This document shows, in pieces, positions 16,676 through 25,189 of a stretch of 64,000 nt of DNA. Location: positions 124,001 to 188,000 of the forward strand of contig CAWHFX010000001.1 in the NCBI GenBank assembly GCA_963828715.1, given 5' to 3'. Position 1 is the first letter of the stretch. Each line of letters opens with the position of its first letter. The position numbers were made by a program, and so were the translations under genes. The notes beneath the pieces were generated by a model. That model did no database searches. It was given only the letters and a program-made list of their open reading frames with translations, and was not told the DNA's origin. This DNA comes from JAQGMV01 sp963828715 (GTDB lineage Bacteria; Pseudomonadota; Gammaproteobacteria; Burkholderiales; SG8-41).

Positions 16676-18151
16676 TCACTTCTTGCCCTTTTTGCGCGCA
16701 CGAGTTGCCGTCGTGCGGCGCGCGGGCGTCGCCGTCTTGCCTCGTGTGCTTTCGATGGCGAGCAGTCGCGTCAGCTCGCGGATGCTCTTCAGCCGCGACA
16801 GATCGAACACGCGCTCCACGACCTTTTGCGCATTCGCCTTCGGCAGGCCGCCCCACGCGGCACATTCGTGAAACTTGTCCGCGAGCTCCTGATCGCTGAT
16901 CGGATTCGTCGGACTTCCTTTCCCGAAGTCGGCGTGTCCGCTCACGGTCCGACCGTCGACGAGATCGACCTCGATGATCGTGGTCATCTTCTCATAGCCG
17001 GCCGCTTCGGCTTCGGGGTGCACGCCGAATTCGATCTTCTCGATCATCCTGCGCACGTCGCGACGGTTCACGACTTCGTCCGTGAACTCGGCGAGCCCGG
17101 CCTTTCGTTCTAGCAGCAGGATCGCCATGCAGAACTCCATGCTGAACTTGGCCTGCAGCTCGTTCTGCGGCCGGTGATGGATGAGCGCGTTGGGCATGTG
17201 ACGATTGGTTCCCACACGGACTTTAACGACATCAGCCGGCTTGATGTCATGTGTCCGGATGAGCTCGAGCATGAGGCCCATGCCCGGGTGGGTCAGCGAA
17301 CCGCTCGGATGCGGCTTTATGGAAACGCCGGGAAACGCGAACGTCCATGGATTTCCGAGCTTGCCCTGGATCGCGGAGGCATCGTAGCCGCCGCCGGCCG
17401 CTTTGAAGAAGCCGCGGGCCGCTTCGAGCACGACCGGTGTGGCTGTCCAGCCGAGCGCCGCGAATTCGGCTGCCACGATTCCCGACTCGGCCGAACGGCC
17501 GGCGTGGAAGGGTTTCGTCATGGTGCCGAAGTTTTCGCGCAGTCCCGCCGCTTCGCTCGCGGCGATGCCGAGCGCGCGACGGGTCTGTTCGACGCTGAGG
17601 CCCATCAGTCGCGCGGCGCCCGCCGCTGCCCCGAGCGTGCCCATCGTGGCCGTGGAGTGAAAACCATGGTCGTAGTGTCGCGGATCGATCGCTTCGGCGA
17701 TCTTGGTCTCGACTTCCACGCCGATCTGATAGGCGGTCAGCACGTCCAGTCCCGAGCGGTTGTCACGTTCGCCCAGTGCGAGCACCGGCGGCAGCGCCGG
17801 CGCCGTCGGATGCGTGAGCAGGCCGTAGACGCGGTCCTGCGCCACCGCAAGCTGCGTGTCGTCGTAGTCGTCAGCGTGGATGCCGATGGCGTTCGCGAAC
17901 GCGGCGAAACGCGCCGGCACCTTCATGTCCGTCCCGATAACGGTACAGCCCTTTGCGGAGGAGCAGCCGAGGCCCTTCAGGTAGGCACGCACGAGACGTC
18001 CCGATTCAGCTGCATTACCCGCCAGCGCGAGACCGAGCCCGTCGAGAATCGATCGCTGGCCGAGGTGCATGACGTCGTCGGGTATGCGCCTCGGGCTCGT
18101 GTTGACGATGAATTGAGCCACGTACGCGGTGAGCGACGATTCCCTGCGCAT
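16676..18151 (-). CDS. MmgE/PrpD family protein (1)
   Basis: A 491-residue member of the 2-methylcitrate dehydratase/immune-responsive-gene-1 fold. Typical stretches are the IHADDYDDTQ active-site loop, HYDHGFHSTATMGTLGAAAGAARLMG, and the GTMTKPFHAGRSAE segment. Family members dehydrate 2-methylcitrate or decarboxylate aconitate, but many act on unknown substrates. The last ~25 residues are Lys/Arg/Ala-rich and lie outside the fold. The ATG at 18151 has GAGGAAAC before it; the upstream frame to 18202 lacks a signal. It heads the leftward operon and faces the aconitase-like operon across 155 bases, so the two sets are probably controlled from one divergent promoter region. Confidence 0.88.
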   Translation of the reverse strand: MRRESSLTAYVAQFIVNTSPRRIPDDVMHLGQRSILDGLGLALAGNAAESGRLVRAYLKGLGCSSAKGCTVIGTDMKVPARFAAFANAIGIHADDYDDTQLAVAQDRVYGLLTHPTAPALPPVLALGERDNRSGLDVLTAYQIGVEVETKIAEAIDPRHYDHGFHSTATMGTLGAAAGAARLMGLSVEQTRRALGIAASEAAGLRENFGTMTKPFHAGRSAESGIVAAEFAALGWTATPVVLEAARGFFKAAGGGYDASAIQGKLGNPWTFAFPGVSIKPHPSGSLTHPGMGLMLELIRTHDIKPADVVKVRVGTNRHMPNALIHHRPQNELQAKFSMEFCMAILLLERKAGLAEFTDEVVNRRDVRRMIEKIEFGVHPEAEAAGYEKMTTIIEVDLVDGRTVSGHADFGKGSPTNPISDQELADKFHECAAWGGLPKANAQKVVERVFDLSRLKSIRELTRLLAIESTRGKTATPARRTTATRARKKGKK

Positions 18152-18306
18152 GTTTCCTCGTGCACTGCAAAAACGGTATTGGTTAATACCACAGCGCATC
18201 ACTTACAGCCAACCCGCTGCGCCGCGCTGCCCCTTCGTAAAAGGGTGCATGGCCGCGCTAAAATAGGGACCGATCCCTGTTCCACACTTCATCCCCGGAG
18301 TTCACG

Positions 18307-19587
18307 TTGGCGCATACGCTCGCCGAAAAAATCCTCGGTGCTCACGCCGATCGGCCCGTCACGGCGGGCGAGGTGATTGTTGCGCGCGTGGATTTCGCCA
18401 TGATGCACGACGCCCGGGCGGCCAACGCCCTCGAGCAACTGCAGAAGCTGGGTGCGATGAAACTGCCGCACGCGGCGCGGACGGCGCTCGTGCTCGACCA
18501 CTATTCGCCGCCGCCGACGCCGGAAGCAGCGAACACGCATATCGCAATGCGGCGCTTCGCCGATGCGTATGGCGCCGTGCTCTACGACGTGGGCGACGGC
18601 ATCTGCCACCAGGTGATGCCTGAAGGCGGACATCTCACGTGCGGCGATCTCGTCGTCGGCACCGACACGCACTCCACGACGTACGGCGCGTTCAATGCGT
18701 TCGGCACCGGTGTCGAAGGCACCGATCTCGCGGCAGTGATGATGACAGGCAAGTTGTGGTTTCGGGTCCCGGAGTCGATTCGCGTGGAGCTTCAGGGACG
18801 GCTGCAACCCGGCGTGTGGGCGAAGGATGTAACGCTGGCGATGCTCGGCCGCTTCGGCGCCGAAGGCGCGAATTACAAGGCGGTCGAGTACTGTGGCGAG
18901 GCGGTTGCCGCGATGGACATCGACGATCGCATGACGCTCGCCAACCATGCCGCGGAACTCGGCGCGAAGGCGGCGCTGCTCGAAGCGGATGACAAGACGT
19001 TGGCGTGGCTGCGAAGCCATGGAGCGCAGGAGCCGAAACCGGTGCAGGCGGATCCCGATGCGGTGTACGCAGAGCGCATCGACATCGACGCTGCCGCGCT
19101 CGCACCGCAGGTCGCGCGCAGGCACGAGATCGACGACGTGGTGCCCGTGCCGGACGTCGCCGGGCAGCGGATCGATATTGCTCTCATCGGAACGTGTACG
19201 AACGGCCGACTCGACGATCTGCGTCAGGCAGCGGCGATACTGAAGGGCCGGCGTATCGCGCGAGGGGTGCGCATGATCGTCACGCCCGCTTCGCGGCAGG
19301 TGTATCTCGCGGCGTTGCGTGAGGGCATCGTCGAAGCGCTCACGGCCGCAGGCGCTTCGGTCGAAGCGGCCGGGTGCGGCACTTGCGTCAACATCACGGG
19401 TCACCTGATTGCGGGAGATGGTCAGGTGGTGATTTCCAGCGCCAATCGCAATTTCAAAGGCCGACTCGGTAATCCCGATGCCGAAATCTGGATCGGATCG
19501 GCCGCGACGGTTGCGGCGTCTGCACTGACCGGCCGGCTCACGGATGCGCGCGACGTGCACGGCGGTCGCTGGCGCGCCGCGGCTTGA
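18307..19587 (+). CDS. Aconitase/LeuC-type dehydratase, large subunit (2,3-dimethylmalate dehydratase-like)
   Basis: A 426-residue iron-sulphur hydro-lyase large subunit. The cluster cysteines are expected in IALIGTCTNGRLDD and in GCGTCVNITG, both present; substrate-site marks include VGTDTHSTTYGAFNAFGTGVEGTD and ISSANRNFKGRLGNP. It starts with TTG at 18307 with GGAG seven bases upstream. It overlaps its small subunit by four bases. The order large subunit, small subunit, ICL-type lyase is that of 2,3-dimethylmalate dehydratase (DmdAB) plus dimethylmalate lyase in nicotinate fermentation; here the surrounding genes differ, so I infer a dehydratase for some alkyl-substituted malate. Leucine-pathway LeuC is less likely with no leuA or leuB near. 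Confidence 0.86.
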   Translation: MAHTLAEKILGAHADRPVTAGEVIVARVDFAMMHDARAANALEQLQKLGAMKLPHAARTALVLDHYSPPPTPEAANTHIAMRRFADAYGAVLYDVGDGICHQVMPEGGHLTCGDLVVGTDTHSTTYGAFNAFGTGVEGTDLAAVMMTGKLWFRVPESIRVELQGRLQPGVWAKDVTLAMLGRFGAEGANYKAVEYCGEAVAAMDIDDRMTLANHAAELGAKAALLEADDKTLAWLRSHGAQEPKPVQADPDAVYAERIDIDAAALAPQVARRHEIDDVVPVPDVAGQRIDIALIGTCTNGRLDDLRQAAAILKGRRIARGVRMIVTPASRQVYLAALREGIVEALTAAGASVEAAGCGTCVNITGHLIAGDGQVVISSANRNFKGRLGNPDAEIWIGSAATVAASALTGRLTDARDVHGGRWRAAA

Positions 19588-20111
19588 GTGACCTCGGCAT
19601 GATCACTGCGAACGCCCGTTTGCTGCCTGCGGAGATCAACACAGACGTTCATTGTTCGGCGAAATACATGCCGGGCAAAGATGCTGCTTACGTCGCGCAG
19701 CACGCTTTCGACCAGGTTGCACCCGGTTTCGTGAGCCGATTCCGGAAGGGCGACATCATCGTGGCGGGCGGCAACTTCGGAATCAATTCGTCACGCGAGC
19801 AGGCCGTGCGTGTACTGCATCTGCTTGGCGTCGCCGCCGTAGTAGCGCCGGCGTTCGGCCGCCAGTTCTTCCGCAATGCCATCAACAACGGGCTGCCCGT
19901 CGTGGAGGCCGACATCGCCGGCATCGAAGACGGTGACGTGCTCGAAATCGACTTTACGGCAGGTCGTCTGCGCGTGCCGCAACACGATCTCGAGCGCACG
20001 TTCGCGCCGTTGCCGCAGGAGATCCAGGCGATGCTCTCCGCCGGCGGGCTGATTCCATTTCTGAAGCGTCACCCTGACTGGCGCATCTCGCGCGAGCCGG
20101 GTGACCTGTGA
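19584..20111 (+). CDS. Aconitase/LeuD-type dehydratase, small subunit
   Basis: A 175-residue swivelling-domain subunit that closes the active site of the LeuC-like partner. Marks are LPAEINTDVHCSAKYMPG near the start, then GGNFGINSSREQAVRVL and FFRNAINNGLPVVE. The start overlaps the partner's stop as TTGA; the ATG at 19599 also gives a complete domain and may be the true start. It is tightly linked on both sides (the lyase starts nine bases downstream), so the three proteins are expected to be made together. Confidence 0.87.
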   Translation: MSDLGMITANARLLPAEINTDVHCSAKYMPGKDAAYVAQHAFDQVAPGFVSRFRKGDIIVAGGNFGINSSREQAVRVLHLLGVAAVVAPAFGRQFFRNAINNGLPVVEADIAGIEDGDVLEIDFTAGRLRVPQHDLERTFAPLPQEIQAMLSAGGLIPFLKRHPDWRISREPGDL

Positions 20112-20120
20112 CGGGTGACC

Positions 20121-21011
20121 ATGACCGCGACGACACCACGCCAGCGCCTGCGCCTGCGTCTCACCGAAGGACCGATGATCGTCGCGCCCGGCATCTACGA
20201 CGCGTACGGTGCGCGCTTCGTCGAGCAGGCTGGATTCGAGGCGGTTTACATGACGGGGAACGGCGTCTCGGCCAGTCTCCTCGGACGTCCCGACGTGGGA
20301 CTCGTCGATCTGACGCTCTTTGCGGCGCATGCGCACCGCGCTGCCGCCTGCGTGGACATTCCGCTCGTTTGCGATGCCGATACGGGCTACGGAAATGCGG
20401 TCAACGTTCAGCACACGGTGCGCGAGTTCGAGGCAGCCGGTGTTGCCGCGATACACCTCGAAGACCAGGTCCTGCCCAAACGCTGCGGCCACCTGCCTGG
20501 ATCGCGGCCGGTGGTCGAGATGGCCGAACACGTCGGCAAGATCGAGGCGGCGATTGCGGCGCGCCGTGATTCCGACTTCATCATCATCGCCCGCACCGAT
20601 GCCGCGGCCGGACACGGCATCCACGAAGCAATCCGGCGCGGCAAGGCTTATCGTGCCGCCGGCGCCGATGTCGTGTTCGTCGAGCTCAAGAGCAGTCCCG
20701 ACATTCTCGACCGACTGAAGCGCGTGACGGGCGAGATCGATGCGCCGTGCCTCATGAACGTCGAGGAGGCCGGCAACATAGGCGACCTTACGGCCGAGCA
20801 ACTCGATGCGCTCGGCTTCCGGATCGCAATCTATCCCGGGCTTGCGCGTAACGCGGCCGGGTATGGCATACGCGAAGCGCTGCGTGCGCTCAAACGCGAC
20901 GGCAGCACGAAGCAGGCGCGTGAACGCATGCTGACGTTCAGCGAATACAACGAAGCGCTGAAGCTATCGGACGTCGAAGACTGGGAGAAGCGCTTCCTGA
21001 TGCGCGAGTGA
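20121..21011 (+). CDS. Isocitrate lyase/PEP mutase-superfamily lyase (dimethylmalate lyase-like)
   Basis: A 296-residue (beta/alpha)8 lyase. The metal-binding LVCDADTGYGNAVNV and the catalytic loop HLEDQVLPKRCGHLPG are both intact; the Cys in KRCGH is the acid of true lyases such as 2-methylisocitrate lyase and dimethylmalate lyase, in contrast to PEP mutases. It would cleave a substituted malate or isocitrate into two oxo- or carboxylic acids. ATG 20121 is chosen over a GTG at 20115. With the preceding dehydratase it forms a hydrate-then-cleave module; the uptake and dehydrogenase genes of the facing operon could feed it. The exact substrate is inferred only from gene order. Confidence 0.87.
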   Translation: MTATTPRQRLRLRLTEGPMIVAPGIYDAYGARFVEQAGFEAVYMTGNGVSASLLGRPDVGLVDLTLFAAHAHRAAACVDIPLVCDADTGYGNAVNVQHTVREFEAAGVAAIHLEDQVLPKRCGHLPGSRPVVEMAEHVGKIEAAIAARRDSDFIIIARTDAAAGHGIHEAIRRGKAYRAAGADVVFVELKSSPDILDRLKRVTGEIDAPCLMNVEEAGNIGDLTAEQLDALGFRIAIYPGLARNAAGYGIREALRALKRDGSTKQARERMLTFSEYNEALKLSDVEDWEKRFLMRE

Positions 21012-21069
21012 TGGCCGTGCGATTTGCCGAGCACGGGGCGTCGTTTCTGCGCCCTGACCCTCGTACACT

Positions 21070-21147
21070 CGGACGTGAGTTCTAACCTAAGGAGCGCTGG
21101 AATGTTTCGTTCGCGGCGACAGCCTGTCCCAGGCGCGCCGCTCACCG
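21070..21147 (-). repeat. Repeat family B, copy 3 (inverted)
   Basis: Inverted copy of the repeat at 12024-12097; 42 bases (21106-21147) are identical and the gttagaactcacgtccga tail is kept, with small indels between. It lies between the lyase stop and the next MmgE/PrpD start and marks the right end of the catabolic block. Confidence 0.8.
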
Positions 21148-21170
21148 GAACGTTGTACTAAACTATATAC

Positions 21171-22514
21171 GTGGATACCACCCGCACTCTCGCCCGCTTC
21201 GTCATCGAGCATCAGTCGTCGCAACTGCCGCAGAACGTCAGACACGATGCGGTACGGTCCTTCCTGAACTGGATGGGCTGTGCCGTCGGCGCGAGCCGAC
21301 ACGAAACGACTGAACGCGCGCTCGCCGCACTGGCGCCGTTTTCCGGGCCGCCCGAGGCGACGGTGCTGGGCCGCACGGAACGCCTGGATATCATGCACGC
21401 CGCGCTGATCAACGGGATCGCCTCCCATACGTTCGACTTCGACGACACGCACCTGAAGACGGTCATCCATCCGAGCGGGCCCGTTGCGTCGGCGGTTCTC
21501 GCGCTCGCGGAGCGTCTGCCGGTCTCCGGCGAAGCGTTCCTGCATGCATTCATTCTCGGCGTCGAAGTGGAGTGCCGCATCGGCAACGCCGTCTATCCCG
21601 AGCACTACGACGTGGGCTGGCACATCACGGGCACGGCGGGTGTGTTCGGGGCTGCCGCCGCAACGGGTCGGCTGCTCGGTCTCACCGAACAGCAGATGGT
21701 CTGGGCGCTTGGCCTGGCCGCCACGCAGGCGAGCGGTCTGCGTGAGATGTTCGGCACCATGAGTAAACCGTTCCACCCCGGAAACGCGGCCCGCAACGGG
21801 CTTCTTGCGGCACTGCTCGCGCAGCGGGATTTCACGAGCTCCGATCAGGGCATCGAAGCGAAGCGCGGCTTCGCGAACGTGCTATCGACGCGCTTCAAGC
21901 CGGAGGAGATCACTGAACGGCTGGGGGAGACGTGGGAAATCTCGCTCAACACCTTCAAGCCGTTCGCCTGCGGCATCGTGATCCATCCCATCATCGATGC
22001 GTGCATTCAGCTTCGCAACTCGCCGGGATTCGATGTCGAGGCAGTCGAGGCCGTCGAGGCGAAAGTACATCCGCTCGTGCTCGAGCTCACCGGGAAGAAA
22101 ACGCCGACTGCCGGACTCGAAGGCAAGTTCAGCGTCTATCATTCCGCCGCGGTGGCCCTCCTTCACGGCGCCGCGGGTGAAGCCGAGTACAGCGACACGT
22201 GCGTGCGCGACACGCGCGTGATCGCGCTGCGGGATCGCGTGTCGGCGCAGGTCGAGGCGGGACTCCATGAGGACCAGGCGCGCGTCTCCATTCGAATGCG
22301 GGGCGGCGCAAGGATCGAAACCTTCGTGGAGCATGCGATCGGCAGCCTGGAGCGCCCGATGAGTGACGCGGATCTGGAACAGAAATTCCGGGGGCTTGCG
22401 GCCGGTGTGTTGCCCGACCGGCAGATCGAGCAATTGATCAGGTTCTGCTGGGACATCGGCACGCTCGACAATGCCGCCGATGTTGCGTTCGCCTCGGTGC
22501 CTCAGCGCGCCTGA
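21171..22514 (+). CDS. MmgE/PrpD family protein (2)
   Basis: A 447-residue protein of the same fold as the one at 16.7 kb but clearly divergent. It has SHTFDFDDTHLKTVIHPSGP, HYDVGWHITGTAGVFGAAAA and FGTMSKPFHPGNAARNG. A GTG start is used with no clear ribosome site; the tataac-like bases just upstream could be a promoter for a near-leaderless message. It lies on the same strand as the dehydratase-lyase operon but beyond the inverted repeat. The active-site Asp pair (DFDDTH) is intact, so it is probably an active dehydratase or decarboxylase; substrate unknown. Its last 13 bases overlap the convergent MFS gene. Confidence 0.88.
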   Translation: MDTTRTLARFVIEHQSSQLPQNVRHDAVRSFLNWMGCAVGASRHETTERALAALAPFSGPPEATVLGRTERLDIMHAALINGIASHTFDFDDTHLKTVIHPSGPVASAVLALAERLPVSGEAFLHAFILGVEVECRIGNAVYPEHYDVGWHITGTAGVFGAAAATGRLLGLTEQQMVWALGLAATQASGLREMFGTMSKPFHPGNAARNGLLAALLAQRDFTSSDQGIEAKRGFANVLSTRFKPEEITERLGETWEISLNTFKPFACGIVIHPIIDACIQLRNSPGFDVEAVEAVEAKVHPLVLELTGKKTPTAGLEGKFSVYHSAAVALLHGAAGEAEYSDTCVRDTRVIALRDRVSAQVEAGLHEDQARVSIRMRGGARIETFVEHAIGSLERPMSDADLEQKFRGLAAGVLPDRQIEQLIRFCWDIGTLDNAADVAFASVPQRA

Positions 22515-23722
22515 CTGACGGCAGCAGCGACCCTCGTCCGGTAGCGGACGAACATGAGCAGGAGAACGAGCCCGCCTGTGCCCCACGCGGCTACCGGCAG
22601 CCAGGTGAGCAGCGGCGCGTACTCCGGATCCTTCAGAAGCTCTGTTGCGACGATCGCAAGGCGGGCAAAGGACGCGACCGCCAGGAGCGCGAAGACGCTG
22701 CCCGTGAGCTTGCCTTCGCGGCCGACGTGGCCGATCGCGATCGCGGCGGAGACCGCGCTGGTGAGGACCAGGCCCCATCCCGCACCGGCCAGTAACTGCA
22801 TCGTGAGCAGCATCGTGACGGTGTCCGCAGTCGCGGCGCCCCAGGCCGCGAATGCCGCTACGATGCCGCCGGTTCCAGCAACAGCGATCCCTCCGAGTCG
22901 CTCCGTCGCTTTACCCGCAGGCAGCATGATCAGGCTGAAGCCGATCCAGAATACCGGCATCGCACGCTCGACCTGTGGCGGCGCGAGGAAGTGCGAGTAA
23001 AGCGGCGCGCTGTTAAGCGAGAAATGAACCTGGAAACCGATCGCCAAGAGCAGGATCGCCGCGAGAAATACTGCTGGCGATTGTCCCGACTCCGGTCCTT
23101 GCGCATCGAGGCTGCCGGGCGCGGCTTCGCCGCTCTTCGCGAGCGTCTGTTCGGCCCAGATGATGCCGAGCGTGGCGAGCACCAGCGCAAGACTCGACAG
23201 CGCGAACGGTAGGCGCGGATCCATGCCGCGCAATACGAGCGTCAGATACGGCCCCGCCGCACCGGCCACACCCAGTCCCAGGACTGATAACGCCGCCAGC
23301 CACGGAACCTGCGATCGCGGCGCATGCCTGCCGAGCAACACCATCGGCGGCGCGCGCAGGACGGAGGAAGTGGCGGCCCACAATACGAGCACGGTGACGA
23401 AAAAGATCAGAGAGCTCTGCGCCGCAACGAACGGTATCAGGAGAAAAGCGAGGCAGGATGCGATGGTCACCGCGAGCACGATGTGGCCAACCCTGCCCAG
23501 CACGTTCGCAGCGCGGTCCGCGGCGACGCCCATCGTGTAGTCCATCGCGACGAAAACGAGCTGGTCCAGCATCAGTATGTAAGGGACGTACGCCTTCGGA
23601 ATGCCGACCTGCGCCGCCAATCGCGGCAGGAAGATGACGTAAACGGTCCACGTCAGTGTGAACAGGAACTGAACGAGGCCGAAGTAGACGCCTACACGAT
23701 GCGGGGTATGTCCCATGGGCAT
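22502..23722 (-). CDS. MFS transporter
   Basis: A 406-residue carrier with twelve predicted membrane helices and a soluble loop (~residues 190-215, rich in Gly, Ser, Pro and acidic residues) between the two six-helix halves. The loop after helix 2 (MDYTMGVAADRAANVLGRVG) matches the family's G-x-x-x-D-R motif. No substrate can be named. It is convergent with the MmgE/PrpD gene and divergent from the exported protein gene at 23.9 kb. An ATG two codons downstream is an alternative start. Confidence 0.85.
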   Translation of the reverse strand: MPMGHTPHRVGVYFGLVQFLFTLTWTVYVIFLPRLAAQVGIPKAYVPYILMLDQLVFVAMDYTMGVAADRAANVLGRVGHIVLAVTIASCLAFLLIPFVAAQSSLIFFVTVLVLWAATSSVLRAPPMVLLGRHAPRSQVPWLAALSVLGLGVAGAAGPYLTLVLRGMDPRLPFALSSLALVLATLGIIWAEQTLAKSGEAAPGSLDAQGPESGQSPAVFLAAILLLAIGFQVHFSLNSAPLYSHFLAPPQVERAMPVFWIGFSLIMLPAGKATERLGGIAVAGTGGIVAAFAAWGAATADTVTMLLTMQLLAGAGWGLVLTSAVSAAIAIGHVGREGKLTGSVFALLAVASFARLAIVATELLKDPEYAPLLTWLPVAAWGTGGLVLLLMFVRYRTRVAAAVSQAR

Positions 23723-23912
23723 AACTTTGCATGGTTACTGCGGGATGATGCAACAGGAGACTGCGGCGGCCGCTCGCTTGACGCAGCGTGTGAATTTTCC
23801 ATCAAGCGCCGCTTTTAAATCAGCCGGAACGGTTGAACCGCGGGAGACAGGCGGCGTAAACTCGCTGCGACTCGCGTTGCGCGGCGCCGCAACCATTTCA
23901 AGGAGAACGTAC

Positions 23913-24521
23913 GTGCGAGGAAGCAAAGTCATTGCTTGCGCGATGCTGATCGTGCTCAGCACCTCCCCCCTCTTCGCAGCAGAGAAAAAGCGGCCCCCCG
24001 CCAAGCGCGAAATGCTGGCCTGCCGCCTCGGCACCGAGGATCGTCACGCGCGCATCGCGGTCGTGCTGGTGGGCGGAAAGATGAACGAGTTCGCCTATTA
24101 CAGTAAATGGAAGCCGCGCACATGCTCCATTTACCTGCAGCGCAACGATGCCCACAGCAGATGGAAGGACAGCGGCGCCATCACGACGGTCAGCCTCGAG
24201 AAGGGCGCGTTCCTGATCGAGCACAAGCCCGGCGTCTACCACCTCATCTTCCGGGACGTCGATCGCGAGCGTTACTGCGGGATGGACGGCACGATCAACG
24301 GCAGCCTCACGATCCGCAAAGGTAACCAATCCTGCCAGCTCGAAGGCATCATGGAAGAAGGCACGCCGCTCGGTCAGGCTTACGTTCAGATGCAGGAGCC
24401 GCCCGCGCTGCTGCAGGAAGCCGAAGCGGCTGCCGCAGCAGGATCTCAGCCGGATAACACGCCAGGCGGCCAGACTGCCCAGGCACCCGCCGATTGCGCG
24501 GCGCAGTCTCAGGGCTGCTAG
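23913..24521 (+). CDS. Exported hypothetical protein (202 aa)
   Basis: A 202-residue secreted protein with a clear signal peptide (residues 1-23, IACAMLIVLSTSPLFAAE). The mature part has several aromatic beta-strand-like stretches (MNEFAYYSKWKPRTCSIYLQR, YHLIFRDVDRERYCG) and four or five cysteines, suggesting a disulphide-stabilised beta fold. The last ~45 residues are Ala/Gln/Pro-rich with two terminal cysteines (DCAAQSQGC). I do not recognise the family. The GTG start at 23913 is fixed by AAGGAGA seven bases upstream; the longer frame to 23715 crosses into the divergent MFS promoter. Confidence 0.75.
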   Translation: MRGSKVIACAMLIVLSTSPLFAAEKKRPPAKREMLACRLGTEDRHARIAVVLVGGKMNEFAYYSKWKPRTCSIYLQRNDAHSRWKDSGAITTVSLEKGAFLIEHKPGVYHLIFRDVDRERYCGMDGTINGSLTIRKGNQSCQLEGIMEEGTPLGQAYVQMQEPPALLQEAEAAAAAGSQPDNTPGGQTAQAPADCAAQSQGC

Positions 24522-24844
24522 GACACGAGCTTCAATCCAGCAATCCCGACGACGATCAGGCCGATACAGGCGAGGCGCGCCGCAGTCGCCGGCTCGCCAA
24601 AAAGGATGATGCCGAGAATGGCGGTGCCAATCGACCCGATGCCGGTCCACACGGCATAGCCGGTTCCCACCGGAATCGTGCGTAGCGCAAGCGCAAGGAA
24701 CCAGACGCTCGCAAGCATCGCGGCGATCGTGACCACGCTCGGCACGAGACGACTGAAACCCGCCGCGTATTTGAGCCCGATCGCCCAGACGATCTCGAGC
24801 ACGCCCGCGACCACCAGGTAGGACCACGCCAGCCAGCCGGGCAT
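24518..24844 (-). CDS. sugE: SMR-family exporter SugE (guanidinium exporter Gdx type)
   Basis: A 108-residue four-helix small multidrug resistance protein working as an antiparallel dimer. The essential Glu sits in VVAGVLEIVWAIGLKYAAGF, and the W-A-x-G-L-K phrase is that of the SugE/Gdx branch that exports guanidinium rather than the EmrE branch; GTGYAVWTGIGSIGTAILGI is the usual third-helix signature. Its ATG overlaps the stop of an upstream 77-residue gene as TGATG, so it is translationally coupled. No guanidine riboswitch is apparent upstream. Confidence 0.9.
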   Translation of the reverse strand: MPGWLAWSYLVVAGVLEIVWAIGLKYAAGFSRLVPSVVTIAAMLASVWFLALALRTIPVGTGYAVWTGIGSIGTAILGIILFGEPATAARLACIGLIVVGIAGLKLVS

Positions 24845-25077
24845 CACGCGATGGCCTCGCGGTCGATACCGAACTCTCTCGCGACGCCGGGCGTCGATCC
24901 TCCGCTCAGGTCGGCTTTCGCGGCAGGCTCCACGAAGATCTCCTTACCGCGCATCCGTGATCTCGAGAGCGAGGCTCTCCTGTTGCGGTTCGGCACCGCA
25001 AAGCAATACGATTCGTCGTTTGCTTCCGGATCGCTCGACCGATCGATTACGCGCACGCCTCCGAGCGATAACGCCAT
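24844..25077 (-). CDS. Small hypothetical protein coupled to sugE (77 aa)
   Basis: A 77-residue soluble, charged protein of no family I know. It begins MALSLGGVRVIDRSSD, has a basic middle (NRNRRASLSRSRMRGKE) and no membrane segment. GGAG lies nine bases before the ATG and the stop overlaps sugE's start (TGATG), which argues that it is truly translated. It could be a regulatory or leader protein controlling sugE translation. The opposite strand has no gene, so it is not an antisense shadow; the ATG at 25077 fits better than an in-frame start at 25233 inside the divergent receptor gene. Confidence 0.6.
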   Translation of the reverse strand: MALSLGGVRVIDRSSDPEANDESYCFAVPNRNRRASLSRSRMRGKEIFVEPAAKADLSGGSTPGVAREFGIDREAIA

Positions 25078-25189
25078 GGTGCTCTCTCCAGGTCGAAAGC
25101 GGCGAATTTTAGCCGCTCCTGGCCATTGGCTGACCGTGCATGCGCTCGAGTTAGCCTGATAACTACGTAGAGTCACGAGGAGAAGAAAG

